Assembly: GCA_043747835.1 (NCBI GenBank)
Contig: JAYTOK010000086.1
Coordinates: 55,404 to 119,403 of the forward strand
Length of the DNA: 64,000 nucleotides
Direction of reading: 5' to 3'
DNA from: CADEED01 sp043747835
GTDB lineage: Bacteria > Pseudomonadota > Gammaproteobacteria > Steroidobacterales > Steroidobacteraceae
Shown: piece by piece, positions 45,049 through 53,105 of the stretch
Layout of the letters: the number at the start of each line of letters is the position of its first letter
Numbering within the stretch: the first letter of the stretch is position 1
The notes under the pieces: model-generated
The model's database searches: none
Seen by the model: only the letters and a program-made list of their open reading frames with translations
What the model was told of the DNA's origin: nothing
Position numbers and translations under genes: made by a program

Positions 45049-45840
45049 ATGCTGATCGAACGCATCTGGGCGGCGAATTCGCTTCGGAATTTTCAGTACC
45101 TGATCGCCTGCACGCAATCCGGCGAGGCGATCGTCATCGATCCCCTCGACGCGCGGCAATGCCTCGACCTCGCGCGCGAACGCGGGTTCACCATCACGCA
45201 GATCCTGAACACGCACGAGCACAACGACCACACCGCGGGCAACGCGGGAGTCGTCGCGGCGACCGGCGCGAAAGTGCTCGCGCATGCGGGTGCGGCTTCG
45301 ATGATCGGTGGGGTAGATAGAGGTCTGGTGCGCGGCGATGTCATCCGTGTCGGAAAGACGGTCGAGCTCGAAGCGCTCGACACGCCGGGCCATACGCGTT
45401 CGCACGTCTGCCTGCTCGCGCACGGCGATGCGCCCGCGCTGTTCTGCGGCGACACACTATTCAACGCCGGCGCTGGGAACTGCCACAACGGCGGCGATCC
45501 CGGGTTGCTCTACGAAACGTTCGTGAATCAGCTCGCGCGGCTGCCGGATGCGACGCGCGTATTCCCGGGCCACGAGTACATGGCGCGCAATCTCGCGTTC
45601 ACGCTGGATCGCGAACCGGGCAATGCCGAGGCGGCGAAGGCGATGGCGGCGGCGCGCGCGCAGGAGGCGGCGGCGGCGCGCGTGACGACGATGGGAGAGG
45701 AGAAGCGCGTAAATGCGTTTCTGCGATTGCAGAACCCGGAGATCGTGGCAGGTCTGCGGCAGCGGTTTCCGGAGATCGGAGAGAAGCCGGATGCGCGGAC
45801 CGTGTTCGTGAAGCTGCGGGAGTTGCGGAATCGTTGGTAG
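45049..45840 (+). CDS. gloB: Hydroxyacylglutathione hydrolase (glyoxalase II)
   Basis: Metallo-beta-lactamase-fold enzyme of 263 residues that hydrolyses S-lactoylglutathione. Metal ligands are seen in THEHNDHTAGN, TPGHTRSH, CGDTLFN and PGHEYM, and the C-terminal HAGH domain (NPEIVAGLR) is present. The stop codon runs into a palindromic repeat that also acts as a terminator. Confidence 0.93.
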   Translation: MLIERIWAANSLRNFQYLIACTQSGEAIVIDPLDARQCLDLARERGFTITQILNTHEHNDHTAGNAGVVAATGAKVLAHAGAASMIGGVDRGLVRGDVIRVGKTVELEALDTPGHTRSHVCLLAHGDAPALFCGDTLFNAGAGNCHNGGDPGLLYETFVNQLARLPDATRVFPGHEYMARNLAFTLDREPGNAEAAKAMAAARAQEAAAARVTTMGEEKRVNAFLRLQNPEIVAGLRQRFPEIGEKPDARTVFVKLRELRNRW

Positions 45841-45889
45841 GGGACTGATCTTTTTTCCGGCTTTGCGGAAAAAAGATCAGTCCCCTTTT
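45840..45889. repeat. GGGGACTG palindrome at the gloB stop
   Basis: Perfect 20-bp arms (45840-45859, 45866-45885) around loop GCTTTG, followed by TTTT, so it may terminate gloB transcription. Outer ends belong to the GGGGACAG family. Confidence 0.88.
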
Positions 45890-45906
45890 ACCGCGACGTC
45901 CAGAGC

Positions 45907-45952
45907 GGGGACAGGCACCATTTTCGCAAAGCCGAAAATGGAGCCAGTCCCC
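45907..45952. repeat. GGGGACAG palindrome at the GFA stop
   Basis: 20-bp arms (45907-45926, 45933-45952) with two mismatches around loop CAAAGC. That loop is the exact reverse complement of the loop of the preceding copy. It abuts the stop of the gene at 45952. Confidence 0.85.
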
Positions 45953-46338
45953 TACCCGCGCCCCACCGGGTAATGCTTCTCCCAGTTCTTGCCATCCACC
46001 GCGTTGATCTTCATCCCCGTCACAGTGTCCGAATCGATGCAACGCGCATTCACGCTCCAGCCATCCGGGTGCGAGCGCGGCACATAGAAGGGTTTGATGC
46101 CGCACGTCGAGCAGAACAGGTGTTTGGCAGTGCGTGTGTTGAACGTGTATGTCGTCAACGCATCCTCGCCCTGCACGATACGGAATCGATCCGCGGTCAC
46201 GATGAGATGCAGATAGCCCGTCCGGTTGCACATCGAGCAGTTGCAGTCGTCGATGACGAGTTCGGCGGGCGCATCCACTTCGAATCGGACGCGACCGCAG
46301 TGGCAACCGCCTTTGTGCGTGATCAATGGTGCATTCAT
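45952..46338 (-). CDS. GFA family protein (CENP-V/formaldehyde-activating fold)
   Basis: Small zinc protein of 128 residues. Cysteines in GCHCGRV, CNCSMC and FCSTCGI match the GFA zinc sites. Family includes glutathione-dependent formaldehyde-activating enzyme, but most members have no proven reaction. ATG overlaps the stop of the upstream membrane protein as ATGA. Confidence 0.85.
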   Translation of the reverse strand: MNAPLITHKGGCHCGRVRFEVDAPAELVIDDCNCSMCNRTGYLHLIVTADRFRIVQGEDALTTYTFNTRTAKHLFCSTCGIKPFYVPRSHPDGWSVNARCIDSDTVTGMKINAVDGKNWEKHYPVGRG

Positions 46339-46763
46339 ATGCCGCGCAGTCTAGCCGCGAGCCGCGGCGCCGCCGCCATGAACAGGAGTCCAAACACCAT
46401 GAGCCCGCCGCGCCAGGGCAGGTAGTCCGACAGGATGCGCGAGGCATCGAGATCCATCGCGAGACCCAAGAGAACTTCGAAGCCGATGGTGAGTGCGGCC
46501 CAGAGGATGCCCGCCGCGATCTGCGCGCGCGGCGTGCGGGTCCGCATCCAGCGAAGGGTCGCCAGCGCAATTGCGAAGATGAGAACGCTGCCGATCACGA
46601 CGCCGATCTGCCGGGCCGCGAGATCGCCGATTCGCGGAGCGAGAAAGATCGCGCGCATCGCGCCGTGCGCGGTTTCGACGAGCATGATGAGCATCCACAC
46701 CGCGAGGATGCGGACGAGCGGCGCTCCGGCCGCTACTTCGCCGCTTCGCGGTCGAGTGTCCAT
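46335..46763 (-). CDS. Four-helix membrane protein, unknown
   Basis: About 142 residues with four membrane helices (ILAVWMLIMLVETAHG, IGVVIGSVLIFAIALATL, IAAGILWAALTIGFEVL, GLMVFGLLFMAAA). No family recognised. It overlaps the FMN-fold gene upstream by 31 bp and the GFA gene downstream, so the three are probably co-transcribed. Confidence 0.65.
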   Translation of the reverse strand: MDTRPRSGEVAAGAPLVRILAVWMLIMLVETAHGAMRAIFLAPRIGDLAARQIGVVIGSVLIFAIALATLRWMRTRTPRAQIAAGILWAALTIGFEVLLGLAMDLDASRILSDYLPWRGGLMVFGLLFMAAAPRLAARLRGI

Positions 46764-47356
46764 TGCAGCGCATCCGCGGCGCTCGCGTCTGCGGGACGTC
46801 CGCGCGCGCGCAAGTTCGCGATGAGCGTCTCGCGCGTCGGTCGATCGCGATTCTGCGCGAGCTTCCACTTCACCTTGCGTTCGCGCACGGTGAGCGTGAG
46901 TGCGGAGATTTCCGTGAACGGCCCGCGGTACATCGCCTGCTCGGTCGTCACGGGCTTGTAGCCGCCATCCGGTTGATAGTGCTGCATGAGCCGCTGCTGC
47001 TGCGCGGCCAACACCTCCGGGTCTTCCGACACCTCGGCTTCGCATTCGAAGATCACCGTGCGGTGATAGGCGGTCGCGAACATCGCGTTCGTCGCATGGA
47101 CCCAATGCGATGGAATCGTGCCGTGGATCTCATCGACCTCGAACGTGCATTTCTGGTTGGCACGCAGGTCTGCGAGCTGTTCATCCGAACGATGCAGGTG
47201 GATCTCGATCGTGGGGCCCAGGAACAGGAAGGGATAGAGCCCGATGTGCGGTTGCCCGTTCGCGCTCACGGTCACGAATCGGCAGAGCTCTTGCTTGTTG
47301 ACGAACTCGCGCAGTGTTTCGTCGGGCACATCGGCGTAGTAGTCGTAAAAGATCAT
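46733..47356 (-). CDS. FMN-binding split-barrel (pyridoxamine oxidase-like) protein
   Basis: A 207-residue cytoplasmic protein with a split beta-barrel pattern (ELCRFVTVSANGQPHIGLYPFLFL, CTFEVDEIHGTIPSHWV) like PaiB or other FMN-binding proteins. Binding of flavin is inferred. Its ATG overlaps the end of the interrupted DUF423 frame. Confidence 0.7.
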   Translation of the reverse strand: MIFYDYYADVPDETLREFVNKQELCRFVTVSANGQPHIGLYPFLFLGPTIEIHLHRSDEQLADLRANQKCTFEVDEIHGTIPSHWVHATNAMFATAYHRTVIFECEAEVSEDPEVLAAQQQRLMQHYQPDGGYKPVTTEQAMYRGPFTEISALTLTVRERKVKWKLAQNRDRPTRETLIANLRARGRPADASAADALQWTLDREAAK

Positions 47357-47730
47357 GGCCGCAGTTTAGCGGCCGACCCCCAGGCGAGACAGAGCCAGCC
47401 GGCGAGGAATGCCAGGCCACCCACCGGCGTCAACATGCCGAACGATCGTGTTCCCTAGAGCGCGAGCGCATACAGGGATCCGCAGAAGATCACGACTCCC
47501 GCGACAAACAACGCTCCGCCCCAAGCAAACGCGCGGTGCTGCCAGCGCGCGAAGCCCCACGCCGCCGCGAACAGCGCGAACACGTGGTACATCTGGTAGC
47601 GCACGCCCGTCTCGAAAACCGCGAGCATGTCGGGGGTGAGCCACGCCTTGAGGCCGTGCCCCGCGAATGCACCGAGTGCGACTCCCGTCGCCCCAGCCAC
47701 TGCCGCGCATAGATAGAGGAGTCGATCCAT
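47353..47730 (-). pseudogene. DUF423 membrane protein with in-frame TAG
   Basis: The frame starts as a DUF423 protein (GVALGAFAGHGLKAWL, then FETGVRYQMYHVFAL) and stops at TAG 47457-47455 after 91 residues. The same frame goes on without stops for 33 more codons, encoding the usual DUF423 end (SFGMLTPVGGLAFLAGWLCLAWG), and closes at 47353, overlapping the next ATG. Read through, the length of about 125 residues is normal. A nonsense mutation or sequencing error is the simplest view. Confidence 0.8.
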
Positions 47731-47843
47731 TCGTTAGGTGCCGGTTACGCCAACGCCAAAGCGTCTAGTAGATAGGTTGTTCGAAAGAATGGCCCCTGGT
47801 GGAAAACTGCCGGGGGGTTGTTATCCAGAGTGTCCTGCCGTCA

Positions 47844-48371
47844 TTACTCGGCCCGGATCACCCCAACCTGAGTCATGTATGCTTTGAGTGCTGAGTCCAG
47901 ATTTATGCCTGCATCAAAGAACCCGCGTTGAGCGGCACTGTACGCTCTGCCCGATGGCAGCCAGCACTGCTGATACAGCTTCGCACTGCAGGCAGCGACT
48001 GTGTCGCTCCCCGTGCAGCCTGCGGCGGACTGATCCGAAGTGGTGTACTCCCTGCTCGGGCATTCTGTGTCCTTCTTGGTCCTGTAGGCGATCCTTGCCG
48101 CCGCGTACGTGGCGCCCGCCCGCTTCCATTTTTCAAGCGCCAAGGTGACCGGGTCATAAACCGGGATTTCGCTTGAACGGGACGAGGCCGCCGGCACGGC
48201 CGGCGCTGCCGGCAAGGCACTCTTGGAAAGCTTTAGGGTGCCTCCGACCGTTGACAGCTTCTGGGCGCTCGGTGAGGGCGTGGCTTTATTCTTGTCATCG
48301 GCGAGGGACGTTCCGCTAGCGGCTAGCAGTACGAAGGACAGTACAAATGTGGAAAGCACAAACGATTTCAT
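47844..48371 (-). CDS. Hypothetical secreted protein
   Basis: A 175-residue protein with a signal peptide (FVLLAASGTSLA), an Ala/Pro/Ser-rich linker and a cysteine-bearing C-terminal domain (TECPSREY, AAGCTG, AACSAKLYQQC). Base composition is lower in GC than around. AGAGGA precedes ATG 48371. No family recognised. Next to an IS66 remnant, so it may be acquired. Confidence 0.6.
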   Translation of the reverse strand: MKSFVLSTFVLSFVLLAASGTSLADDKNKATPSPSAQKLSTVGGTLKLSKSALPAAPAVPAASSRSSEIPVYDPVTLALEKWKRAGATYAAARIAYRTKKDTECPSREYTTSDQSAAGCTGSDTVAACSAKLYQQCWLPSGRAYSAAQRGFFDAGINLDSALKAYMTQVGVIRAE

Positions 48372-48467
48372 TGAAGGTCCTCTGGATTGCAAGCAATGGA
48401 TGCCGATGTTGGAAACGCCAAGCGGACACGGAGAGTGATGCCCTTCACCGGGTGATCACTTCCCCGT
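48372..48467. other. Upstream gap of the secreted protein gene
   Basis: A 96-bp gap between the gene at 47844 and the IS66 remnant. It probably contains the promoter, but no clear box was found. Confidence 0.3.
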
Positions 48468-48635
48468 TTATTGCACGCGATGCCCGAGCAATGCAAAGGC
48501 CTTCTTCACAGTAACCTCGACGAGCGAGTAGTAGATGGCGGCCGCATGGCCTGCGCGCTCGGAGCCAACGAAGAGGAAGCTCTTTCGCCCCGACGCGAGG
48601 ACCCGCAGGCACTGAATCAGGGCCGCGCTAAAGCG
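48468..48635 (-). pseudogene. IS66-type transposase C-terminal remnant
   Basis: This short frame contains GRKSFLFVGSERAGHAAAIYYSLVE, close to the conserved end of IS66 TnpC transposases, preceded by an in-frame TAG and ended by an unrelated tail. The rest of the element and its ends are missing. Confidence 0.6.
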
Positions 48636-48668
48636 CTAGGGCGCGGATTTTCGGACGCATACGTCCCT

Positions 48669-49016
48669 TCAGGCCGAGCGACCATCCCACTTCGTGATCG
48701 GGACCTTGTCGAGGTCGAGGCTCTCGAGGCAGCGGATGTTCACGGCGACCGTCGCGACGCCCTTCGGATCGGTGCCCTCGCCGAACGGGAGAATGCCGCA
48801 GGTCTTGCAGAAGCGGTGTTTGATGACGTGCTTGTTGAAGGTGTATGTCGCGAGATTTTCTTCGGGCGTCAGCAGGGTGAGGTTTGCGCGCGGCGCGAAC
48901 GCCAGCAGCGAGCCGCGTCGCGAACAGATGGAGCAATTGCACGAGATCGCACTGCCCACCTGCAGCTCGACGTCGAATTCCACTTTTCCGCAATGACAAC
49001 TGCCGTGATATTTCAT
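48669..49016 (-). CDS. GFA family protein, second copy
   Basis: A 115-residue zinc protein with SCHCGKVEF, SCNCSICSRRG and FCKTCGI, as in the GFA/CENP-V fold. It differs clearly from the copy at 45952, so it is not a recent duplication. Function unproven. Starts 10 bp after the stop of the gene at 49027. Confidence 0.85.
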   Translation of the reverse strand: MKYHGSCHCGKVEFDVELQVGSAISCNCSICSRRGSLLAFAPRANLTLLTPEENLATYTFNKHVIKHRFCKTCGILPFGEGTDPKGVATVAVNIRCLESLDLDKVPITKWDGRSA

Positions 49017-49026
49017 GAAGGCTCTC

Positions 49027-50034
49027 TCACTCTTTGGCTGGTGGGGCAGCGGGCGCGGTGACCGGTCCGATGAACGCGGGCGAGGTCGTCATCGTCATGG
49101 AGTTGCCGCCACGCATGCGGCGTCCGCCCGGCGCCGACCGGAAATTCTCGCGCATCTCCGTCTGCCACTGCTGGTATTCGTCGTATGACGACATCTGCTC
49201 GCTGTTCAGGATGCTGCGCGCGCGATCCGTCGCGCGATCGTTGTACTGCGCCTGCCAATCGGTGAGAGCCTTGTTGTACAGCTCGCGGTCGCCGAAGCTC
49301 GAGTACTCCGGTTGCGGGACGCGTTTCTGTTCCTCGATCATCGCCGTGACGAGCTTCTTGCGCTGATCCGCGGTGAGCGAATTCTCCATCGCCTCGAGCT
49401 GCCGCGCGATCATGTCGACTTCGGAGCGAACGCCCATCGTTTCCTGGTATTCCTTGTACGTCGCAACTTTGTCCGTACCGAGCAGGTTCTCGATCGCGTC
49501 CTGGGTTTGCCTTCGTGACTGCTGCAGCTTCGTGCGCGCCTCGTCCGGCTCGAGCCCGCGCATCTGGCCGAAGTTGGCGGCCTGTTGCTCGGTCAGCAGA
49601 TCGTAGAATTTGTTGGCGTCTTCCTCGGTGAGGCCCATCTGCGCGACGAGCTCGCCGTACAACCGCTTGTTGTTGGAGCGCAGTTGCGCCCGCATCATCT
49701 TCCGCATGGCCGGTGAAGGTTCGTTCGGCCGCGTCTGGAACCCGTTCTGCGGTTCGGATGCCGCCGCCGCTTCGGGCGCGGGTCCCGGCGCAAGAGCCGC
49801 GGACTTCGCGATGGCGTGGTCGCCCTTCACAGAGGATTCGGGCCCAGCGAACTCGAAGGCGCCCAGATCATCGCGCGCCTGCTCGAGCTCCGAGATGCGT
49901 TGCTTGAGCGACTCGCTCTGCGCAGCCACCTGCTCGGCCCGCTCTCGCTCGATCTGCAGTTGCTGCCAGAAGTAGTACGTGCTGCCCGCGAATGCGACCG
50001 CCGAGATGATCAAGCCCAGAAAAGTCGGTTTCAA
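49027..50034 (-). CDS. Membrane-anchored coiled-coil protein, unknown
   Basis: A 335-residue protein with one N-terminal helix (LGLIISAVAFAGSTYYF) followed by a coiled coil (QIERERAEQVAAQSESLKQR) and a helical, Gln/Glu/Arg-rich body. The repeated LTEEDANKFYDLLTEQQ and LTADQRKKLVTAMIEEQ patterns resemble periplasmic helical proteins of the Spy/CpxP sort, but this is uncertain. The TTG start overlaps the CYTH gene as TTGA. Confidence 0.7.
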   Translation of the reverse strand: MKPTFLGLIISAVAFAGSTYYFWQQLQIERERAEQVAAQSESLKQRISELEQARDDLGAFEFAGPESSVKGDHAIAKSAALAPGPAPEAAAASEPQNGFQTRPNEPSPAMRKMMRAQLRSNNKRLYGELVAQMGLTEEDANKFYDLLTEQQAANFGQMRGLEPDEARTKLQQSRRQTQDAIENLLGTDKVATYKEYQETMGVRSEVDMIARQLEAMENSLTADQRKKLVTAMIEEQKRVPQPEYSSFGDRELYNKALTDWQAQYNDRATDRARSILNSEQMSSYDEYQQWQTEMRENFRSAPGGRRMRGGNSMTMTTSPAFIGPVTAPAAPPAKE

Positions 50035-50567
50035 GAAATTCTCCCCTGCGGTCCCTGCTGGGCGAGGACCAGGTCGAGGTAGGCGCCGTCGATCAACTGC
50101 GAGGGCTGGATTCCCAGCGCATGCATGAGCTCACCCGCTTCGCGAACTCCCGATTCGGCCGGTTCATCATCCACCAGCATGACTTCGAGTTCGAGGAAGT
50201 GACCGAGGCCCTCGACCCGGTCCAGGTGGACGCGCGTGCGGCCAACCAGGAAGAGAGTGCGGTATTTGCGGATGCGGCCGATTTGTCCGTAGGCCAGCGA
50301 AAGCGATTCACGTAATGACTCGGGGGATGAAGTGGGTGAACGTAGATAGAAGGACTCTTTCGGGCCCTGCTGGTTCACTCTCTGGTAGAAAATCAGCTCG
50401 CCGGAATCGTTGGAGAACGCTCGCAACTTCAAGCGGCCGGTGTCGCAGGTGAAGAAGGTGTCGTCCTGGGCGATCTCGAGCGGGCCTTCGCTCGCGAGCC
50501 CGGCGACTTTCGGCGTGAGCAGCGCGACGTTTTCGATGCGCGCCTTGATTTCGACGTTGCGCGCCAC
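50031..50567 (-). CDS. CYTH-domain protein (CyaB/class IV cyclase-like)
   Basis: A 178-residue protein of the CYTH triphosphate-tunnel fold: NVEIKARI at the start, GRLKLRAF, SRRE-like basic strands and HFLELEVML. Members are class IV adenylate cyclases or thiamine/tri-phosphatases; which applies is unknown. Start codon is GTG. Confidence 0.82.
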   Translation of the reverse strand: MARNVEIKARIENVALLTPKVAGLASEGPLEIAQDDTFFTCDTGRLKLRAFSNDSGELIFYQRVNQQGPKESFYLRSPTSSPESLRESLSLAYGQIGRIRKYRTLFLVGRTRVHLDRVEGLGHFLELEVMLVDDEPAESGVREAGELMHALGIQPSQLIDGAYLDLVLAQQGPQGRIS

Positions 50568-50568
50568 G

Positions 50569-51027
50569 CTATCGCTTCAGCCGCACGCCACCGCTCGTTC
50601 GCGGCGTCTCGTTCGCCCTCATCGCCGAATCGATCGAGATGCGGCCCGCGCCGTGGGTTGCGAGATAGAGGCCAATCAGGACCAGACAGCCCGACGGGAA
50701 GGTCCCGCGCAGGCCCAGGAATCGGTCGACCATCACGATCGCGACGACGAAGTTGATCGCGCAGAGAATGCCCGCCCAGCGCGTGAACAGGCCAAGCACG
50801 ATGCCGCAACCCGCGAGGAACTGCGTGTAGACGGAGAGCGGCGCCAGAATCGTTGGGCTCGGGAAGTCGTTCTTGGCGAGGAACCCCGCGAACTCGCGCA
50901 TGCGTTCGGCCGAGGTGATGTTGTCCCACACGCTCCAGATGAGGAACAGGCCGACGAACAGGCGCAGCAACAGCAGCGCGAAGTCGCCGAAGCGTTGCGC
51001 GGAGTTCAGGAACAGCAGTTTCCGCAT
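50569..51027 (-). CDS. DoxX family membrane protein
   Basis: A 152-residue protein with four helices and the DoxX pattern (LLLRLFVGLFLIWSVWDNI, QFLAGCGIVLGLFTRWAG). DoxX proteins are linked to thiosulfate or redox stress in other bacteria. Ends 1 bp before the CYTH gene. Confidence 0.85.
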   Translation of the reverse strand: MRKLLFLNSAQRFGDFALLLLRLFVGLFLIWSVWDNITSAERMREFAGFLAKNDFPSPTILAPLSVYTQFLAGCGIVLGLFTRWAGILCAINFVVAIVMVDRFLGLRGTFPSGCLVLIGLYLATHGAGRISIDSAMRANETPRTSGGVRLKR

Positions 51028-51119
51028 GGATCCCTCGGCCCCAGGGTTATCGGGCCTGCAAGGCTAACTGCCGTTCGCACATAGAGACAACCGGAGAACG
51101 TCGCCTTGTGGCGACGAGG

Positions 51120-51446
51120 TCAGCAAGGACCCGGATAGGCGCGTTCGACCTTCGCAATTCGGACTTCGAAGTGCTCGTACCACTTCTTGTTGCCCCCGGC
51201 CTGCGCGACGCGGTGCTCGGCGTTCGCCTTCCACGCGGCGATGACGGCTTCCGAGGCCCAGTACGAGACGGTGATCCCGAGTCCATCCGCGCCGCGCGCG
51301 CTCTCGACCCCGAGAAAGCCGGGCTGCTGCGAGGCGAGTTCGACCATACGATCGGCCATTGCACCGTAGCCGTCATCCACGGCGGTACGCCGCGACGTGA
51401 AGATCACCGCGAAATACGGCGGGGCTGGCGTGGCGGCGAACGTCAT
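51120..51446 (-). CDS. Antibiotic biosynthesis monooxygenase (ABM) domain protein
   Basis: A 108-residue dimeric alpha-beta-barrel protein of the ABM type (YFAVIFTSRRT, QQPGFLGVESARG, TVSYWASEAVIAAWKANAEH). Role unknown; many members are small oxygenases or haem-binding. ATGA overlap with the GST gene shows co-expression. Confidence 0.82.
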   Translation of the reverse strand: MTFAATPAPPYFAVIFTSRRTAVDDGYGAMADRMVELASQQPGFLGVESARGADGLGITVSYWASEAVIAAWKANAEHRVAQAGGNKKWYEHFEVRIAKVERAYPGPC

Positions 51447-52054
51447 GCGGCGGGTTTCTGGAGCAGCGGGAGGTATCCCGGTTGGGCCGCGACGCGCGCA
51501 GTCCAGCCGTTGAGGTTCGGATAAGGCGAGAGGTCGAAACCGCCGTCGGCGGCGACGTGCGTGTAGGCGTACAGCGCGATGTCGGCGATCGAGTACCGAT
51601 CGTTGACGAAGAACTCGCGATTTTCGAGGTGGCCCTCCATCACCTTCAGGGCGGCGTGACCCTTCTCGATGCGCATCGGCAACTCCGACTGGCGCGGATG
51701 GTCCTTCGGGAAGTGGCGCACGATGTAGCGCGCGGTCGCGACGAAAGGCTCGTGGCTGTACTGCTCGAAGAACATCCATTGCAGCACCTGAGCGCGACCG
51801 AGCTGCGTCGGCGGTACGAAGCGCGAGCCCTCCGCGAGATACCAAAGAATCGCGTTGGACTCGGGCAGGAACGTCCCATCGTCGAGCTCGAGTGTCGGAA
51901 TGCGTCCGTTCGCGTTTTTCTGCAGGAATTCGGGAGTGCGAGTCAGGCCCTTGTCGATGTCGACGTTCGTCCACTGGTATTTCATGCCGAGCTGCGCGAG
52001 CAGCAGGCGGACCTTGAAGCCATTGCCGGAGTCGAGATAGTCGAAGAGGTGCAT
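51443..52054 (-). CDS. Glutathione S-transferase
   Basis: A 203-residue cytosolic GST with an N-terminal thioredoxin-like domain (LRLLLAQLGMKYQW-like, LPESNAILWYLAEGSRF) and an all-helical C-domain with SIADIALYAYTHVA. Divergent from a LysR gene 98 bp away that probably regulates it. Substrate unknown. Confidence 0.9.
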   Translation of the reverse strand: MHLFDYLDSGNGFKVRLLLAQLGMKYQWTNVDIDKGLTRTPEFLQKNANGRIPTLELDDGTFLPESNAILWYLAEGSRFVPPTQLGRAQVLQWMFFEQYSHEPFVATARYIVRHFPKDHPRQSELPMRIEKGHAALKVMEGHLENREFFVNDRYSIADIALYAYTHVAADGGFDLSPYPNLNGWTARVAAQPGYLPLLQKPAA

Positions 52055-52152
52055 GGAGATGTCCTGTCAGGCCGAGCTGAAGTATCGGCGCAAGCGGCCC
52101 GACCCACGACAGGGAAGGATTTTCCCTGAGGCTAAGTTATTCTTGCGCTGGC

Positions 52153-53085
52153 ATGGCCAGACGACTTCCTCCTCTCAATGCCCTGCGCGCCTTCGAGACC
52201 TCCGCGCGCCTCGGCAGTTTCGTTGCCGCGGCGACCGAGCTGCGCGTCTCACCCGCGGCCGTGAGCCAGCAGGTGCGGCGCCTCGAGGAGTACCTCGACA
52301 CGGTGTTGTTCCAGCGGCTCGCGCGCGGCCTCGCGCTCACGGACCAGGGGCGTGACTATCTACCGGAACTGTCCGCCGGGTTCGACCTGCTCGGCGAATC
52401 CACTGCGCGCGTGCGCGCCAAGCGCGCGGACGGCGTGCTGACGTTGACGACGCTCGCGGCGTTCGCGAACGGATGGCTGCTGCCGCGCCTGCACCGCTTC
52501 CGCGAGCGGGCGCCACGCATCGACGTGGTGCTGCGGACGTCGCGGCAGGTGATGGACTTCCGCCGCGATGCGATCGATCTCGCGATTCGTTTCGCACCCG
52601 CGCCGGGGCGCGGGCTGCACGGCGAATTGCTGTGCCGCGAGGAGTTGTTTCCCGTTGCGAGCCCGCAGCTGTTTCCCGGCGGCTGCATTCCGGACACGCT
52701 CGCGTCCGTCACCGACTATCCACTGCTGCACGACATCGACGCCACGCCGGAACAGCCGTGGCTGGGTTGGCGCGGCTGGTTCGAGCGCGCGGGTCTGTCC
52801 ACGGCCGCCGTCGGACGCGGGCCGCAGTTCAGCGATTCGGTGGTGTTGATCGGTGCCGCGGTAGCGGGGCTCGGCATCGCGATCGGCCGATCGCCGCACG
52901 TCGCGCCGTTGCTGGCTCGCGGCCAACTCGTGCGTGTCACGCAGGAGCGGTGGATGGCGCCGTGGAGCTACTTCCTCACCGCGCCGGTGGCGCATTTCCG
53001 CCGGCCAATCGTGCGCACGTTCGTGGACTGGGCGATGGAAGAAGCGCGGGGTGAAATAAAGGGGACAGATCTATTTAGTGGCTAA
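52153..53085 (+). CDS. LysR family regulator (GcvA-like) with repeat-encoded tail
   Basis: A 310-residue transcription factor. HTH at about 8-65 (FVAAATELRVSPAAVSQQVRRLE), effector domain after. Closest in layout to GcvA-like LysR proteins. The last eight residues, KGTDLFSG, and the stop come from a palindromic repeat. Divergent from the GST gene, its likely target. Confidence 0.9.
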   Translation: MARRLPPLNALRAFETSARLGSFVAAATELRVSPAAVSQQVRRLEEYLDTVLFQRLARGLALTDQGRDYLPELSAGFDLLGESTARVRAKRADGVLTLTTLAAFANGWLLPRLHRFRERAPRIDVVLRTSRQVMDFRRDAIDLAIRFAPAPGRGLHGELLCREELFPVASPQLFPGGCIPDTLASVTDYPLLHDIDATPEQPWLGWRGWFERAGLSTAAVGRGPQFSDSVVLIGAAVAGLGIAIGRSPHVAPLLARGQLVRVTQERWMAPWSYFLTAPVAHFRRPIVRTFVDWAMEEARGEIKGTDLFSG

Positions 53086-53105
53086 ATAGATCTGTCCCCT
53101 TTATT
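53055..53105. repeat. 51-bp palindrome shared by two convergent genes
   Basis: Perfect 24-bp arms (53055-53078, 53082-53105) and a 3-nt loop; one base different from the 31651-31705 copy over 43 nt. It codes KGTDLFS and a stop on both strands. Confidence 0.92.

Noticed and set aside
43993..45423. 476-codon minus-strand frame across the MASE1 kinase and gloB
   Set aside because: Antisense to two well-supported genes; composition is that of a shadow.
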